A stretch of DNA of 64,000 nt from positions 2,914,001 through 2,978,000 of the forward strand of contig NZ_CP090064.1 in assembly GCF_023100685.1 (NCBI RefSeq). Reading direction: 5' to 3'. This DNA comes from Proteus vulgaris. Lineage in GTDB: Bacteria; Pseudomonadota; Gammaproteobacteria; Enterobacterales; Enterobacteriaceae. The notes beneath the pieces were generated by a model that ran no database searches, had not been told where the DNA came from, and saw nothing but the letters and a program-made list of their open reading frames with translations. Of this stretch, positions 40,276 to 50,046 are shown piece by piece (position 1 is the stretch's first letter; the number at the start of each line of letters is the position of its first letter). The position numbers and the translations under genes are program-made.

Positions 40276-41079
40276 TCAGTTATCAATTTCTGGTGCGCTA
40301 TTGGTGTCCTGATTTTCTTCCTCTTCTTTTTGTCTACGTTCCTCTTCCACTTTCTGCGCCTCTTCCATCTCACGCATTCTCACGTTATAGATTGATTGCT
40401 CTGGCATCTGTACACGCACGGAGATAAAACGGCCATCAGGGATATCAATTGGGTCGCCGTCATTGAAGTCGTCAATATCATTACGGGCAAATTTAGGTGC
40501 GTTAGGGTGAGTGCGGTGATAGGTTTTAACGAGAATCGAACCATCTTTGTTAACTTTAGAGTTAACCCATATCAACGGCTGTTTATTTACATCGAGTGGA
40601 ATTTCAATACCGCCATCAACACCGCCCCAGCCTGCATCTGAGTTAAAACCAAGCACACCCTCGATAAGATATTCACCCTGAGCTACTCGAGTAACATTTG
40701 CGCCTTCTGATTCGTCGTTAGTTGTGAATGTGCCATCAGGGTTGATGTCGATAATTGGGGAGGCTTTTTTATAGAACCCGTTAGAGTCTGGTTTAGCATT
40801 ACCTGTATGAAGAATTTCATACGTACCAACCCAACTATCATTTTCTTTATGAGTGTATAAAAGCTTTTTATTTCGCCCAAATATTCCCATCTGATAAGAC
40901 GTTGGTTGATGAGCATGTGCTGATATGATCCCGTTATAAACAGTAGATGGGAGATCATTATCAATTCCAGTTGATGTATAAAATCCGTTATCTAAAAAAT
41001 CTGCTTTAGATGATTTAACTCCATCGCTACGCACATTCATTAACTCAGACCAATAAGTCCAGTTGTTAACATTTCGCAT
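40276..41079 (-). pseudogene. Phage tail-fibre protein, C-terminal part, 5' end lost at an IS
   Basis: 267 codons. The C-terminal 190 residues (from ASPIIDINPDGTF to the Glu/Arg-rich end) are nearly the same as the tail-fibre fragment at 54350-54952. The upstream end stops 7 bp from an IS3-family element, so the original N-terminus is missing and the present ATG is probably not the real start. Copy 2 has an extra ~40-bp stretch near the 3' end that gives a different C-terminus (KAQFGLGENDVLL); this copy ends NQDTNSAPEIDN. Role: host-receptor binding by a phage or phage-like particle, now only a relic. Confidence 0.75.
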
Positions 41080-41126
41080 TCTATATGTAGTGGTTTAATA
41101 AATTTGGCCACCTGAATAGAGGTGAT

Positions 41127-42325
<1,199 letters not shown>

Positions 42326-42344
42326 CCACTACAAACACCAATTA

Positions 42345-42533
42345 CTAATCAGTTGGCTTTTCGTTTTGCATCTTAATAGCCATTTGTGCAGCGGTTTCTT
42401 GCGCCCATGCGATTAGGTCATTGGAGAGGTCTTTAGCCTGTGGATCTAACGCCAAGAACTGAGCCGCTTCTAATGCTGCAGCAATTGGGCGAATAACATC
42501 CGCTGGAGTAGCAAAAACAGGATGATTAGGCAT
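42345..42533 (-). CDS. Small P4-satellite-type hypothetical protein
   Basis: 62 residues from the ATG at 42533 with a good ribosome site (AGGAGGTGG, spacing about 6). Helical, with AALEAAQFLALDPQAKDLS. I recall similar small genes next to Icd-like genes in P4-like satellite prophages. Function unknown. It overlaps the upstream gene by eight bases. Confidence 0.6.
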   Translation of the reverse strand: MPNHPVFATPADVIRPIAAALEAAQFLALDPQAKDLSNDLIAWAQETAAQMAIKMQNEKPTD

Positions 42534-42696
42534 GTGCCACCTCCTGACGAATACGCGCAGAAAATACACAAGGTGAGTCGGGAAGTAATGAACGCGCTTC
42601 TTGTTCGCTGGTGGCTTCAACAATGAAGTACTTAAATTGTTGGCAGGAGAAAAAACGCCATATAAATTTAGGATGAGTTTGGGCAGGGGTAGCCAT
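42526..42696 (-). CDS. Icd/Ash-like small protein of P4-type satellites
   Basis: 56 residues from the ATG at 42696 (GGAG ribosome site upstream); the frame is open to 42840, giving a 104-residue form that starts MVALAGQPSGWLES. The core FIWRFFSCQQFKYFIVEA and the ending FSARIRQEVAHA match the host cell-division-inhibitor Icd-like family of P4-like elements as I remember them. Whether the longer or the shorter form is made is unclear. Confidence 0.68.
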   Translation of the reverse strand: MATPAQTHPKFIWRFFSCQQFKYFIVEATSEQEARSLLPDSPCVFSARIRQEVAHA

Positions 42697-42892
42697 CATA
42701 AAGATGATCTCCAGTAACTTAGTTAGGGAGTCACCACGAGAGGTCTCAATCTCTAAAGGGGTGGTGACGTTGACAGGGTTGAGACTACTGGAGTTACTGG
42801 ATTCCAGCCAGCCCGAAGGCTGCCCCGCCAACGCCACCATAGATTCGGAACGGTATAATACCGTATTTAATAGGTATGCGTAGGCATAGACA

Positions 42893-42976
42893 CAAAAAAA
42901 GACGCTGGCGCGTCGTGTGTCGCCAGTAACTGTTTCAGGGTCTCAATCCTGACACTAGATTTTGCTAGTGCAGGAT
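42893..42976 (-). ncRNA. Candidate P4 CI-like regulatory RNA
   Basis: On the minus strand, a strong hairpin (42976-42946; ATCCTG-CACTAG pairs with CTAGTG-T-CAGGAT, one bulge) is followed about 30 bases later by a terminator (GACGC GCCA GCGTC then seven T at 42900-42894). The layout and place upstream of the Icd/Ash frame resemble the P4 immunity RNA region. Ends are guesses. Confidence 0.45.
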
Positions 42977-43074
42977 CACTATATCGAATTGATACCAATA
43001 GAAGCAAGTTATTTTGAATGCTTTTGTGAGTCTTAAAATGCTAGACTACCGTGAATTGTTACTCGGAATGTAAT

Positions 43075-43521
43075 ATGAACGATATGGTTGAAAATATAGA
43101 ACAACTGAAATTTATACTAAAAGCCGTAAAACATGAAGCACACAACTTTTCGGGGCTTGGCCTAATTGTTTATTCTGACTTAAAATCAATACCAATTTAC
43201 CCTTTGAGAGTGAAAGAATCACCTTACATTCACTTGAATACAATAGATCATTTGAAAAAAATATCTGAGTATACCAGTGGCTTTCACGATGGATTTCATC
43301 TACTAAATAATCGATTAGAAATCACTCATGTCTCTCAATATTTTTCTCCACCCATTATCAATAATATTAATTTAACAAGGAAAGATGGGTTTGGAGGCAG
43401 GTATTTAGCTGCATTATTTGGAAGTTGTATTGATGGAATTATGTTAACCGGAATTGCCAGCAATAATTTTGGGATATCCATATTTAATAATGGAATTGAA
43501 ATTTACCATGAGGATAATTAA
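43075..43521 (+). CDS. Divergent DisA_N (diadenylate cyclase fold)-like protein
   Basis: 148 residues from the ATG at 43075 (ribosome site GGAATGTA); an upstream GTG at 43051 would add eight residues. The segment G107-GRYLAALFGSCIDGIMLTG-...-FGISIFNNG-I141 lines up by eye with the DisA_N pattern (G)TRHRAALG-S--TDAIVIVVSEE-G-ISVA-NG-L. Upstream, H71-DGFHLLNNRLEITH matches the region DGA-II--NRI-AA. Two catalytic motifs differ: DGA is DGF, and RHR is RYL. The protein may be a divergent nucleotide cyclase or a nucleotide sensor. Its stop codon directly precedes the Cap15-like gene ATG, so the two form a coupled pair. Assignment is by pattern only. Confidence 0.58.
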   Translation: MNDMVENIEQLKFILKAVKHEAHNFSGLGLIVYSDLKSIPIYPLRVKESPYIHLNTIDHLKKISEYTSGFHDGFHLLNNRLEITHVSQYFSPPIINNINLTRKDGFGGRYLAALFGSCIDGIMLTGIASNNFGISIFNNGIEIYHEDN

Positions 43522-44136
43522 ATGTTAAAACTAATAGAACCTAAAACCATAGTTATCTTTATATTATCTTTATATTTCATAATTATATCCATCCTATTTA
43601 CATTCTATTACTACACTACTGATGGACTATTTTCATATCTAAGTATGTTTTTCAAAGCTATTTCGTTCACTTGGTTAATAATTTTCATTTTGTGTTTTAC
43701 ATGGGAATATCTATGGAAAAAAATCCCATTACTCTCTAAAATATTCTTTCCAAATTTAAGTGGAGACTGGATAATAACCATCGAATATTTTAATAAAGAG
43801 GATAATAAAACAAAAGAAATTGAAGGGAAATGCCAAATACATCAAAATATTTATAGTTTAAGCATAAATATTCAGACAGAAACATCAGAATCTGAGACTC
43901 TGTCTATATCTGCTGAAAAAGATTTGATATCAGGATATATAAAGCTCCATTACATCTACAGAAATGAGGTTATAAAACAAGATGATAGTTCACTCCCCGA
44001 TATTTATTTAGGTACTGCTATTTTAAAAATAAAAAATGACAGTAATAATCTAAATGGTCAATATTTTACATCAAGAAATGGTAAAGGACATTTTAGCCTA
44101 TCAAGGATTCAAGATGAAAACAGTAATAAGAAATAA
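43522..44136 (+). CDS. Cap15-like membrane effector (two TM helices plus beta-barrel)
   Basis: 204 residues. Two hydrophobic helices (about 10-31 and 45-66) are followed by a beta-rich domain (about 75-198): FFPNLSGDWIITIEYF, ICQIHQNIYSLSINIQT-type strands and the ending LNGQYFTSRNGKGHFSLSRI. This is the layout of CBASS Cap15 (also called S-2TMbeta), where a cyclic-nucleotide-binding barrel drives membrane disruption. The ATG follows the previous stop with no gap (GAGG ribosome site inside the upstream gene). The AT content is clearly higher than in the core genes. The usual CD-NTase is not present nearby. Confidence 0.68.
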   Translation: MLKLIEPKTIVIFILSLYFIIISILFTFYYYTTDGLFSYLSMFFKAISFTWLIIFILCFTWEYLWKKIPLLSKIFFPNLSGDWIITIEYFNKEDNKTKEIEGKCQIHQNIYSLSINIQTETSESETLSISAEKDLISGYIKLHYIYRNEVIKQDDSSLPDIYLGTAILKIKNDSNNLNGQYFTSRNGKGHFSLSRIQDENSNKK

Positions 44137-44206
44137 GAATCCGATCCTGTACCTTTAGCTATAAAGTAAAGCATGGCCTTACACCATGCTTTGATGAATA
44201 GCTATT

Positions 44207-46402
44207 TTATAATTTAAGTTGAATTTGTTGCCTTATTTGTATTGGCTGTAATGTTTGATATCTTTGCCGTATGCTATTGTACAATTCAGGTGTATCTACT
44301 GCCTGTAGAGAAACGATTAATACATAGGGAAGATCTGGTAAATCATCTACTTCAACAGGCAACCCCCCTTCACGACCATGGTATGTAACATCAAAGCAAG
44401 GATCTTTTAATGTATCTTTATTGAAAGTATGTTCACTACGTAATGTAGTTTCCCATTTGTGGGAATCTTCACGTAACTCTTCTTCCGTAGCATAAATATG
44501 CTTTTTGTTAAAAAGGGCAAATGTTGAGCCTGGGCTATCATTTGGTGTTTTTCTTAAGATAACTTCTAGACCACTTTTTGTATAGTTAACAGGATGCTCA
44601 ACATCAACAGGTGTTGTAAAGCAGAAAGTGGCTTTCAATGTCACTTTTCCATTTATAGCGGTATCAGGAAAAGGTATGGACGCTCGTAAGTTTTGGGTCG
44701 GTTTTAGAGTACCCTGATATATAACTTTAACTTCATTATCATCACTATAAATTAAGCTAGATATTTCATGAGGGAATTTTCCCCAGCCTACATGGCTACG
44801 TTCGAAACCAAGATTCTCAGCATGATGTATAAGTAACGCTTTTGCCGTTAAAGGTGTTATATCGTATTGTAAACTAGCTGCTAGACCTATTGCTTGTCTT
44901 AAAACTAAAGGTGATGAAAAGCTTGTGCCTGCGGTATTTGCTATGCTACCTAAAAATGGACTGAATATTTTAAAAGGTTCGTCTTTGCATCCTCCGAACG
45001 CGACACCGTCAGGCTTAACAAAACCGGGGCTTCTTCCGGGGCCTATACAGCTATAATCAGTTTTTTCCCAAATATCTGATAGTGAACTTGCAGCGCCAAC
45101 AGCTAATGCATTGACTAGATCTGATGGTGGTTGAATGCGATTTAGTCCTTCCTCAAGTTCTCCATCATTTCCTACGGCTACAGTACATAAGGTCTTACCC
45201 GAGGATAAATATTGCTCTAGCGTTGAAGTCCAAGCGTGAACGTCATCATCTTCTATTGGAAACCTAGGACCTAAGCTGAGATTAATATAATCGTAATTTT
45301 TAGAGTCTAATACGGACTTAATTCTAATAAGCACATCAAAAAAGTCTTCATCACTGCCGTTTATCGTACCGTCTAGAACTCTATAGTGATCGATATTTGT
45401 GTAGGGGACAGGTAAATGCTCTTGGCCCTCAGCTATTGGTCCAAAAAGAACGGTTGAAGTGACATCCTGCCCGTGAGATAAAAGCTGACCACTAGTTTTA
45501 GCATCATCAGAAAAAGTATATTCTTGAACCCAAGGTTCAAAGTCTGTATTACCGATTCCTCCATCGAAAATAGCCACTTTAATATCATTATTTAAGGCTT
45601 TTTCCTTTGGGATGTTAAATTTACTTTCACTAATTGATCTAGTAAAAACAGGATTATTTATTCGTAGACTTGGAAGGTCACGAATAACACGTAAAAAAGA
45701 AAAATTAGCTATTTGTTTCGCTGCCGACGCACTCGCTTCAATAGGTAAAAAAGTCAACCCATTAATTGAAATTATCTTATTCTTATTTGTTTGTGCTCCA
45801 CAACTTTCAGCATATTGAATAAAACTGTTAATAATACTTTTGTCTTCATTTGGAGTATGAAGCGCTATTTCTAACTTTCTAATATTTTGAGATTGTTCGA
45901 TATTTTTTATTTTATCATTGGCATCAAAAAAAGAAATCTCTTCAAAAGTAATGATTTCATCTTTTTCTCCCTTTTTAAGGGTATTTTTATCCATTGCACT
46001 GTAAAGATCCTGAAAACTTTTTACTTTTCCAGAAACATAGATACAAGCACTTGAATATTCTTCTTTTATTTTCCCCCGCCCTTGAACGACTTTTCTTGGC
46101 CTTACTTTAACAGATTTACTACCTATACTACGCAAACTAAAATGTTTAAAAACATTTACAGGAAAATAGGATTTTGCTAAAAATGCTGGGTGAAGTGTTA
46201 TTTTTGCAACAGCCTCACCATTAGGTTTGGCGTTATCAGGAATATCCTTGATGCAATCAACCAATGAAAGCAGTTCTTGCATGATGATAATTTTATTTTC
46301 TTCGTAAGTATAAGGTTTATTTTTTGTTCCTCCCCCCCTATCTAATTTAACTTCTTTAGTTAAAGTTTCTCCATATCCTAATAATAAGTTTTTATTTTTC
46401 AT
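44207..46402 (-). CDS. ietS: Subtilisin-like serine protease, IetS-type
   Basis: 731 residues. The S8 catalytic triad appears in order: Asp (VAIFDGGIGN), His (LSHGQDVTS) and Ser (NTAGTSFSSPL), with the oxyanion Asn in TVAVGNDG. About 260 residues precede the protease domain and about 190 follow it; no signal peptide, so it is cytoplasmic. The ATG at 46402 has GAGGG at a spacing of 9; a TTG at 46417 is less likely. It overlaps the upstream AAA gene by 11 bases. AAA ATPase plus S8 protease is the layout of the IetAS anti-phage system. Confidence 0.8.
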   Translation of the reverse strand: MKNKNLLLGYGETLTKEVKLDRGGGTKNKPYTYEENKIIIMQELLSLVDCIKDIPDNAKPNGEAVAKITLHPAFLAKSYFPVNVFKHFSLRSIGSKSVKVRPRKVVQGRGKIKEEYSSACIYVSGKVKSFQDLYSAMDKNTLKKGEKDEIITFEEISFFDANDKIKNIEQSQNIRKLEIALHTPNEDKSIINSFIQYAESCGAQTNKNKIISINGLTFLPIEASASAAKQIANFSFLRVIRDLPSLRINNPVFTRSISESKFNIPKEKALNNDIKVAIFDGGIGNTDFEPWVQEYTFSDDAKTSGQLLSHGQDVTSTVLFGPIAEGQEHLPVPYTNIDHYRVLDGTINGSDEDFFDVLIRIKSVLDSKNYDYINLSLGPRFPIEDDDVHAWTSTLEQYLSSGKTLCTVAVGNDGELEEGLNRIQPPSDLVNALAVGAASSLSDIWEKTDYSCIGPGRSPGFVKPDGVAFGGCKDEPFKIFSPFLGSIANTAGTSFSSPLVLRQAIGLAASLQYDITPLTAKALLIHHAENLGFERSHVGWGKFPHEISSLIYSDDNEVKVIYQGTLKPTQNLRASIPFPDTAINGKVTLKATFCFTTPVDVEHPVNYTKSGLEVILRKTPNDSPGSTFALFNKKHIYATEEELREDSHKWETTLRSEHTFNKDTLKDPCFDVTYHGREGGLPVEVDDLPDLPYVLIVSLQAVDTPELYNSIRQRYQTLQPIQIRQQIQLKL

Positions 46403-47477
46403 TATCGTTACCCTCAAATTGGATTAATTTTTTAACTAAAGGTCTAGATAAAGAAAGCTCAGAAGATATTAATCTTTGAGACATTCCTTTCTCATATAGC
46501 TGCTTAACTAGTTGCTCTAATGATTCATTTTCAAATAGCTCTTCAACTATCGCTTTATTTACAGGGATACCTTCAAGTATTGAATTTCTCTTGGCTTGAT
46601 TTATTGAGCGCTCTATAACCGCAAACGAACGGCCTACTAGTTTGTTACTAATATTTTTTGCTATACCTTGTGGCACTTCATGTTTTATAAGAAATTTTTC
46701 AATTAGGTCTTCTGACGGGTAATCAAAACTGATTACCCGATCAAATCGCCGCCAAACTGCAGGGTCTAGCAATTCACCATGATTTGTAGCAGCAACAAGT
46801 ATTGATGTATTTGGCCATTCATCTATAGCCTGTAATAGTACCGTGACCAATCTTTTTAGTTCACCAACATCGGATGAATCATCTCTTTTCTTGGCAATGG
46901 AATCGAATTCATCCAGTAATAATATGCATGGAAATGAGCGTGCATAATCTAATACGGCTCTGATATTATTCCCCGTTTTTCCTAGAAAGCTGCTCATTAC
47001 ACTTGCTAAATCTAAAGTCATTAAGGGTAGATCTAGCTTCCCTGCTAACCATTTTGCAGCTAAGGTTTTACCTACTCCTGGTGGACCATCCATTAATAAA
47101 GATCTAGACGGAAGTAAGCCATTTTCTAAAAGTTGTTCTTTTTTCTCCCACTCAGATATGAAACGTACAAGTGAAGTCGATATATGCTCAGGCCATAACG
47201 GGTCTATAGATATTTGAACTGGATAGCTTTCAACTAAAAGTTTTTGTCGCGTATCAGCATCAACAGGTGCGGGTAGCCTTTGAATTGATGCCCCTCTCAC
47301 AGCATGCATTGTTCCTGTAGCTCGCATAAGCATATCGCTAAGCTCAGAGGCTAGTTCAGGGGAATCTTTTTTGATTTTTCTAATCATGATCCGAAGGCGC
47401 ATTTCTAAGCTTTCTCGCTTTCCTTGTAATGCATCATTCATCACTTCAACAAACATATCCTTAGTGATGTTTATCAT
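46392..47477 (-). CDS. ietA: AAA+ ATPase, IetA-type
   Basis: 361 residues with Walker A (MDGPPGVGKTLAAKW), Walker B (CILLLDEFDSI), sensor 1 (ILVAATN) and arginine-finger motif (VWRRFDRVI). The last ~50 residues look like a small helix-turn-helix (MSQRLISSELSLSRPLVKKL). The start at 47477 has GGAG at a spacing of 8. It is translationally coupled with the downstream subtilase. The family name is recalled from phage-defence screens. Confidence 0.8.
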   Translation of the reverse strand: MINITKDMFVEVMNDALQGKRESLEMRLRIMIRKIKKDSPELASELSDMLMRATGTMHAVRGASIQRLPAPVDADTRQKLLVESYPVQISIDPLWPEHISTSLVRFISEWEKKEQLLENGLLPSRSLLMDGPPGVGKTLAAKWLAGKLDLPLMTLDLASVMSSFLGKTGNNIRAVLDYARSFPCILLLDEFDSIAKKRDDSSDVGELKRLVTVLLQAIDEWPNTSILVAATNHGELLDPAVWRRFDRVISFDYPSEDLIEKFLIKHEVPQGIAKNISNKLVGRSFAVIERSINQAKRNSILEGIPVNKAIVEELFENESLEQLVKQLYEKGMSQRLISSELSLSRPLVKKLIQFEGNDNEK

Positions 47478-47882
47478 ATTAACCACTCCAAAGGCAATCT
47501 TTACCAAAATTAGCTAAATGATATACCATATTGTGCAAATATCCAGTTGTTTTGTTTTTTAATTCTATTTTTTATTGCCATTAATTCAAATTTTATTACC
47601 AATCTGTTTTATAGTAATTATCTTTGCTCAAAGTTCAGGCAGCCGCTGATTACACAACAGAGGTAACAGTGCTATAGCCTTTCACTTTCAATAGATTACC
47701 TTTCATTTTTGCTGATTAGCTCACAAGCTAAAAATATCCATATCGCATAAGTTGCGAATTTTTGCGAGTTTGGACTTTACCTAATCATAATGTCTCTTAG
47801 AATAGACTTCTAAGTGATACTGCTAGGGGTATCGTTTTTGGGCTATGCAAAAGTACCGCATATAGGGAGGGAATCTTATTTT
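47478..47882. other. Divergent intergenic region of ietA and the CoiA-like gene
   Basis: About 400 bp, AT-rich, no credible gene. It must hold the promoters for both directions; TTGCGA and TATGCAAAA-type elements near 47750-47840 are not strong enough to call. Confidence 0.4.
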
Positions 47883-49445
47883 ATGGCCATATTTGAGTAT
47901 GCGGTAAGTAATGATACAAATGAGCTGCTTCATGTAGATAGTGTTAAGAAAGGACTAGAATGTAATTGTATCTGTCCAGATTGCCATGATCCGATGATTG
48001 CTAAAAAAGGTAAGGTTAAGGTTCATCATTTCGCACATTCGAATAAAACAGAACGTGAATCATGCTATATGACTATGTTACATAAAGTAATGCAGCAACA
48101 TTTCGCGTGTCTAGAGTTTCTCTCTCTCCCTGCTGCTGAACTTTCGATTTTTGATAAAAGTATTAATGTCCCAAAAAGAAAAGTTAAAGTTCTTGGCGCT
48201 AAACTAGAGTTTAAAATAGGTCAGTATTATGCTGATGTGCTACTAGAGACAAAATTAGGTAATATTGCAATAGAAATATTTGTTACACATAAAAATGAAG
48301 AAGAAAAGATAAATTACTATAAAAATAACAATGTAGCATCTTTAGAATACGATTTTAGTAATTATAGAGATATACCAATAACTCAAGTTTTTCATGATAT
48401 AAGTATGAATAATATACCAGTTAGCTGGACTCAGTATTTAAAAAAAGAATATTATGAGAATAAAGTTAAGTTAGATATTGAATATCAAAGCAAGGTATCT
48501 GAATTAGAAGAAGAACGTAAGTACTTAGTATCAATAGATATTGCAAAAGAAAAGTCACAAGAGATAGAGTCAAAAAATAAACTAGTTCCACCTGAACTTT
48601 ACGAAGATATTACTGTTAATTTCAATGGGGGAGTAAAAACAGTTCATGCTGACCTTCTAGAAAAAAAGAAACCTTTTATATTCGATAACATCATTACACA
48701 TGAAACGAAGACGTGTATCACTTTGAATTGCTATATAAAAGATAAATTATTGAAGATAATTATTCCTTTCTATGGTTTCGCAATACCTAATTTTGAAGAT
48801 AAAAACGTTAGTTCAATGACTTTATGTATTGATTATTATAATAAGAACCAAGGAGCTAAATTATCTTGGCTAAATTACAAATATAAAAAAAAGGTAATAG
48901 ATTGTATAAAAGTAAGAGTAATGAATGCGCTAGAAATAGAAAATATACTTTTAAATATGGTAGATGAATACATCCTTTTTAATAAAAACAAAGCATATTC
49001 TCAAGATTATAAAGAGTGGTTAAAATGGTTAAAACTGTATGAGATAACCCCGTTAAACTATAATGAGAAAATGACCATTCCAAAGCTTTTTAGAGTCAAC
49101 AAAAACTTCTCTTATTTTTGGATGTTCAATAATTGGAATGTTTTTGTTTTAAGTGTATTAGTTATTTTAATTGATCAGCATCCTATTGGTTCCGAGATTA
49201 AACATAATAAATTATTTGATACCTTAGTGGATATTTTACCAATAAAAAATGAATTTTATGAATATGAAAATTTCATACAGAATAGTCAATATATAGAGAA
49301 AAATAGCAAGAAATTTTTTAATAAAAAGGAAATTTTATCCGCAATGTTAAATCGATTTATAGAAAAAGGGTATTTAACGACAGAGCGTGATCACCTTATT
49401 AATAATACTAACTTGCAGAATGAACTACGAAAACACTATGTTTAA
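47883..49445 (+). CDS. CoiA-like protein with zinc ribbon and PD-(D/E)XK-like nuclease domain
   Basis: 520 residues from the ATG at 47883 (MAIFEYAVS). An N-terminal Cys cluster (C27-N-C-I-C-PDC34) and H48-HFAH52 resemble the CoiA zinc/His region, followed by a nuclease-like core (YYADVLLETKLGNIAIEIFVTHK) with Asp and Glu in PD-(D/E)XK spacing, and a predicted coiled coil (about 205-250). The rest (about 250-520) is not recognised. Sequence is very AT-rich. CoiA-family proteins are linked to competence in Gram-positives, but in islands like this a defence or DNA-processing role is as likely. Residues 24-62 upstream of the ATG are open but unconserved. Confidence 0.62.
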   Translation: MAIFEYAVSNDTNELLHVDSVKKGLECNCICPDCHDPMIAKKGKVKVHHFAHSNKTERESCYMTMLHKVMQQHFACLEFLSLPAAELSIFDKSINVPKRKVKVLGAKLEFKIGQYYADVLLETKLGNIAIEIFVTHKNEEEKINYYKNNNVASLEYDFSNYRDIPITQVFHDISMNNIPVSWTQYLKKEYYENKVKLDIEYQSKVSELEEERKYLVSIDIAKEKSQEIESKNKLVPPELYEDITVNFNGGVKTVHADLLEKKKPFIFDNIITHETKTCITLNCYIKDKLLKIIIPFYGFAIPNFEDKNVSSMTLCIDYYNKNQGAKLSWLNYKYKKKVIDCIKVRVMNALEIENILLNMVDEYILFNKNKAYSQDYKEWLKWLKLYEITPLNYNEKMTIPKLFRVNKNFSYFWMFNNWNVFVLSVLVILIDQHPIGSEIKHNKLFDTLVDILPIKNEFYEYENFIQNSQYIEKNSKKFFNKKEILSAMLNRFIEKGYLTTERDHLINNTNLQNELRKHYV

Positions 49446-49570
49446 ATATGCTGCAGTAACCTCTTACAAATTCAAAAAGGGCGATTGAACATATAAAAAC
49501 TGGTACAGAAAAGCACAGGTTAAAATTCAGCCACACCTATTAGGTACAATCCGAGGAGGGGTACAGACTC

Positions 49571-49701
49571 GGGACACTGAAAAATGAGTGTCCTGTGCAT
49601 TGTCCCATGATATGTACGTTAGGCAGGTATATTAACTATATAATATATATAATATTTTTATATTTATATATACTATATAGGACAGATGGGACAGCGGGAC
49701 A
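49571..49701. other. Iteron-like cluster around an AT-rich block (possible relic origin)
   Basis: GGGACA at 49571, TGTCCT at 49589, TGTCCC at 49601, then about 50 bp of nearly pure A/T (49630-49679), then GGACA at 49680 and GGGACA at 49688 and 49696. Inverted short iterons around an AT-rich core look like a satellite replication origin. No replication gene is nearby. The rest of 49446-50014 holds no gene. Confidence 0.5.
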
Positions 49702-49869
49702 AACACAAATAGATAAATGTATTTATAAAAATACTATACTCTCCCCCTCCTCGGTCTAACCCTCCTAGCAAAATACTTTGGTAGTAAGCTTGGTAGTAAA
49801 ATTAAAAATAATAAATGCAAATAACATTATTTATCAAATGATTACATTACCAATTCCAATTCCTCCACC

Positions 49870-49961
49870 CCAAATTTGGTGGGTCAATGATAGGACAACG
49901 GTTTCAAAAACAAGAAGTTAGCGAAATCGATAGGACTACACACTGACAACAGTAGGACTAT
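49870..49961 (+). repeat. Right copy of the 92-bp direct repeat (attR-like)
   Basis: Aligns without gaps to 39697-39788 with about seven mismatches. It is preceded by CCTCCACC, similar to the tmRNA end (GCTCCACC). It marks the right edge of the first island segment. Confidence 0.82.
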
Positions 49962-50046
49962 GAAGTGCACGCGAAATGCACGTGCATTTGAAAATAAAAC
50001 CCTGAGGGTCATTCTGAACTGACCCCAGTTTATTGGACAGTTTAAA

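Noticed and set aside
47883..49445. Part of a natural competence system
   Set aside because: No other competence genes nearby; context is a defence-rich island, so only a CoiA-like label is given.
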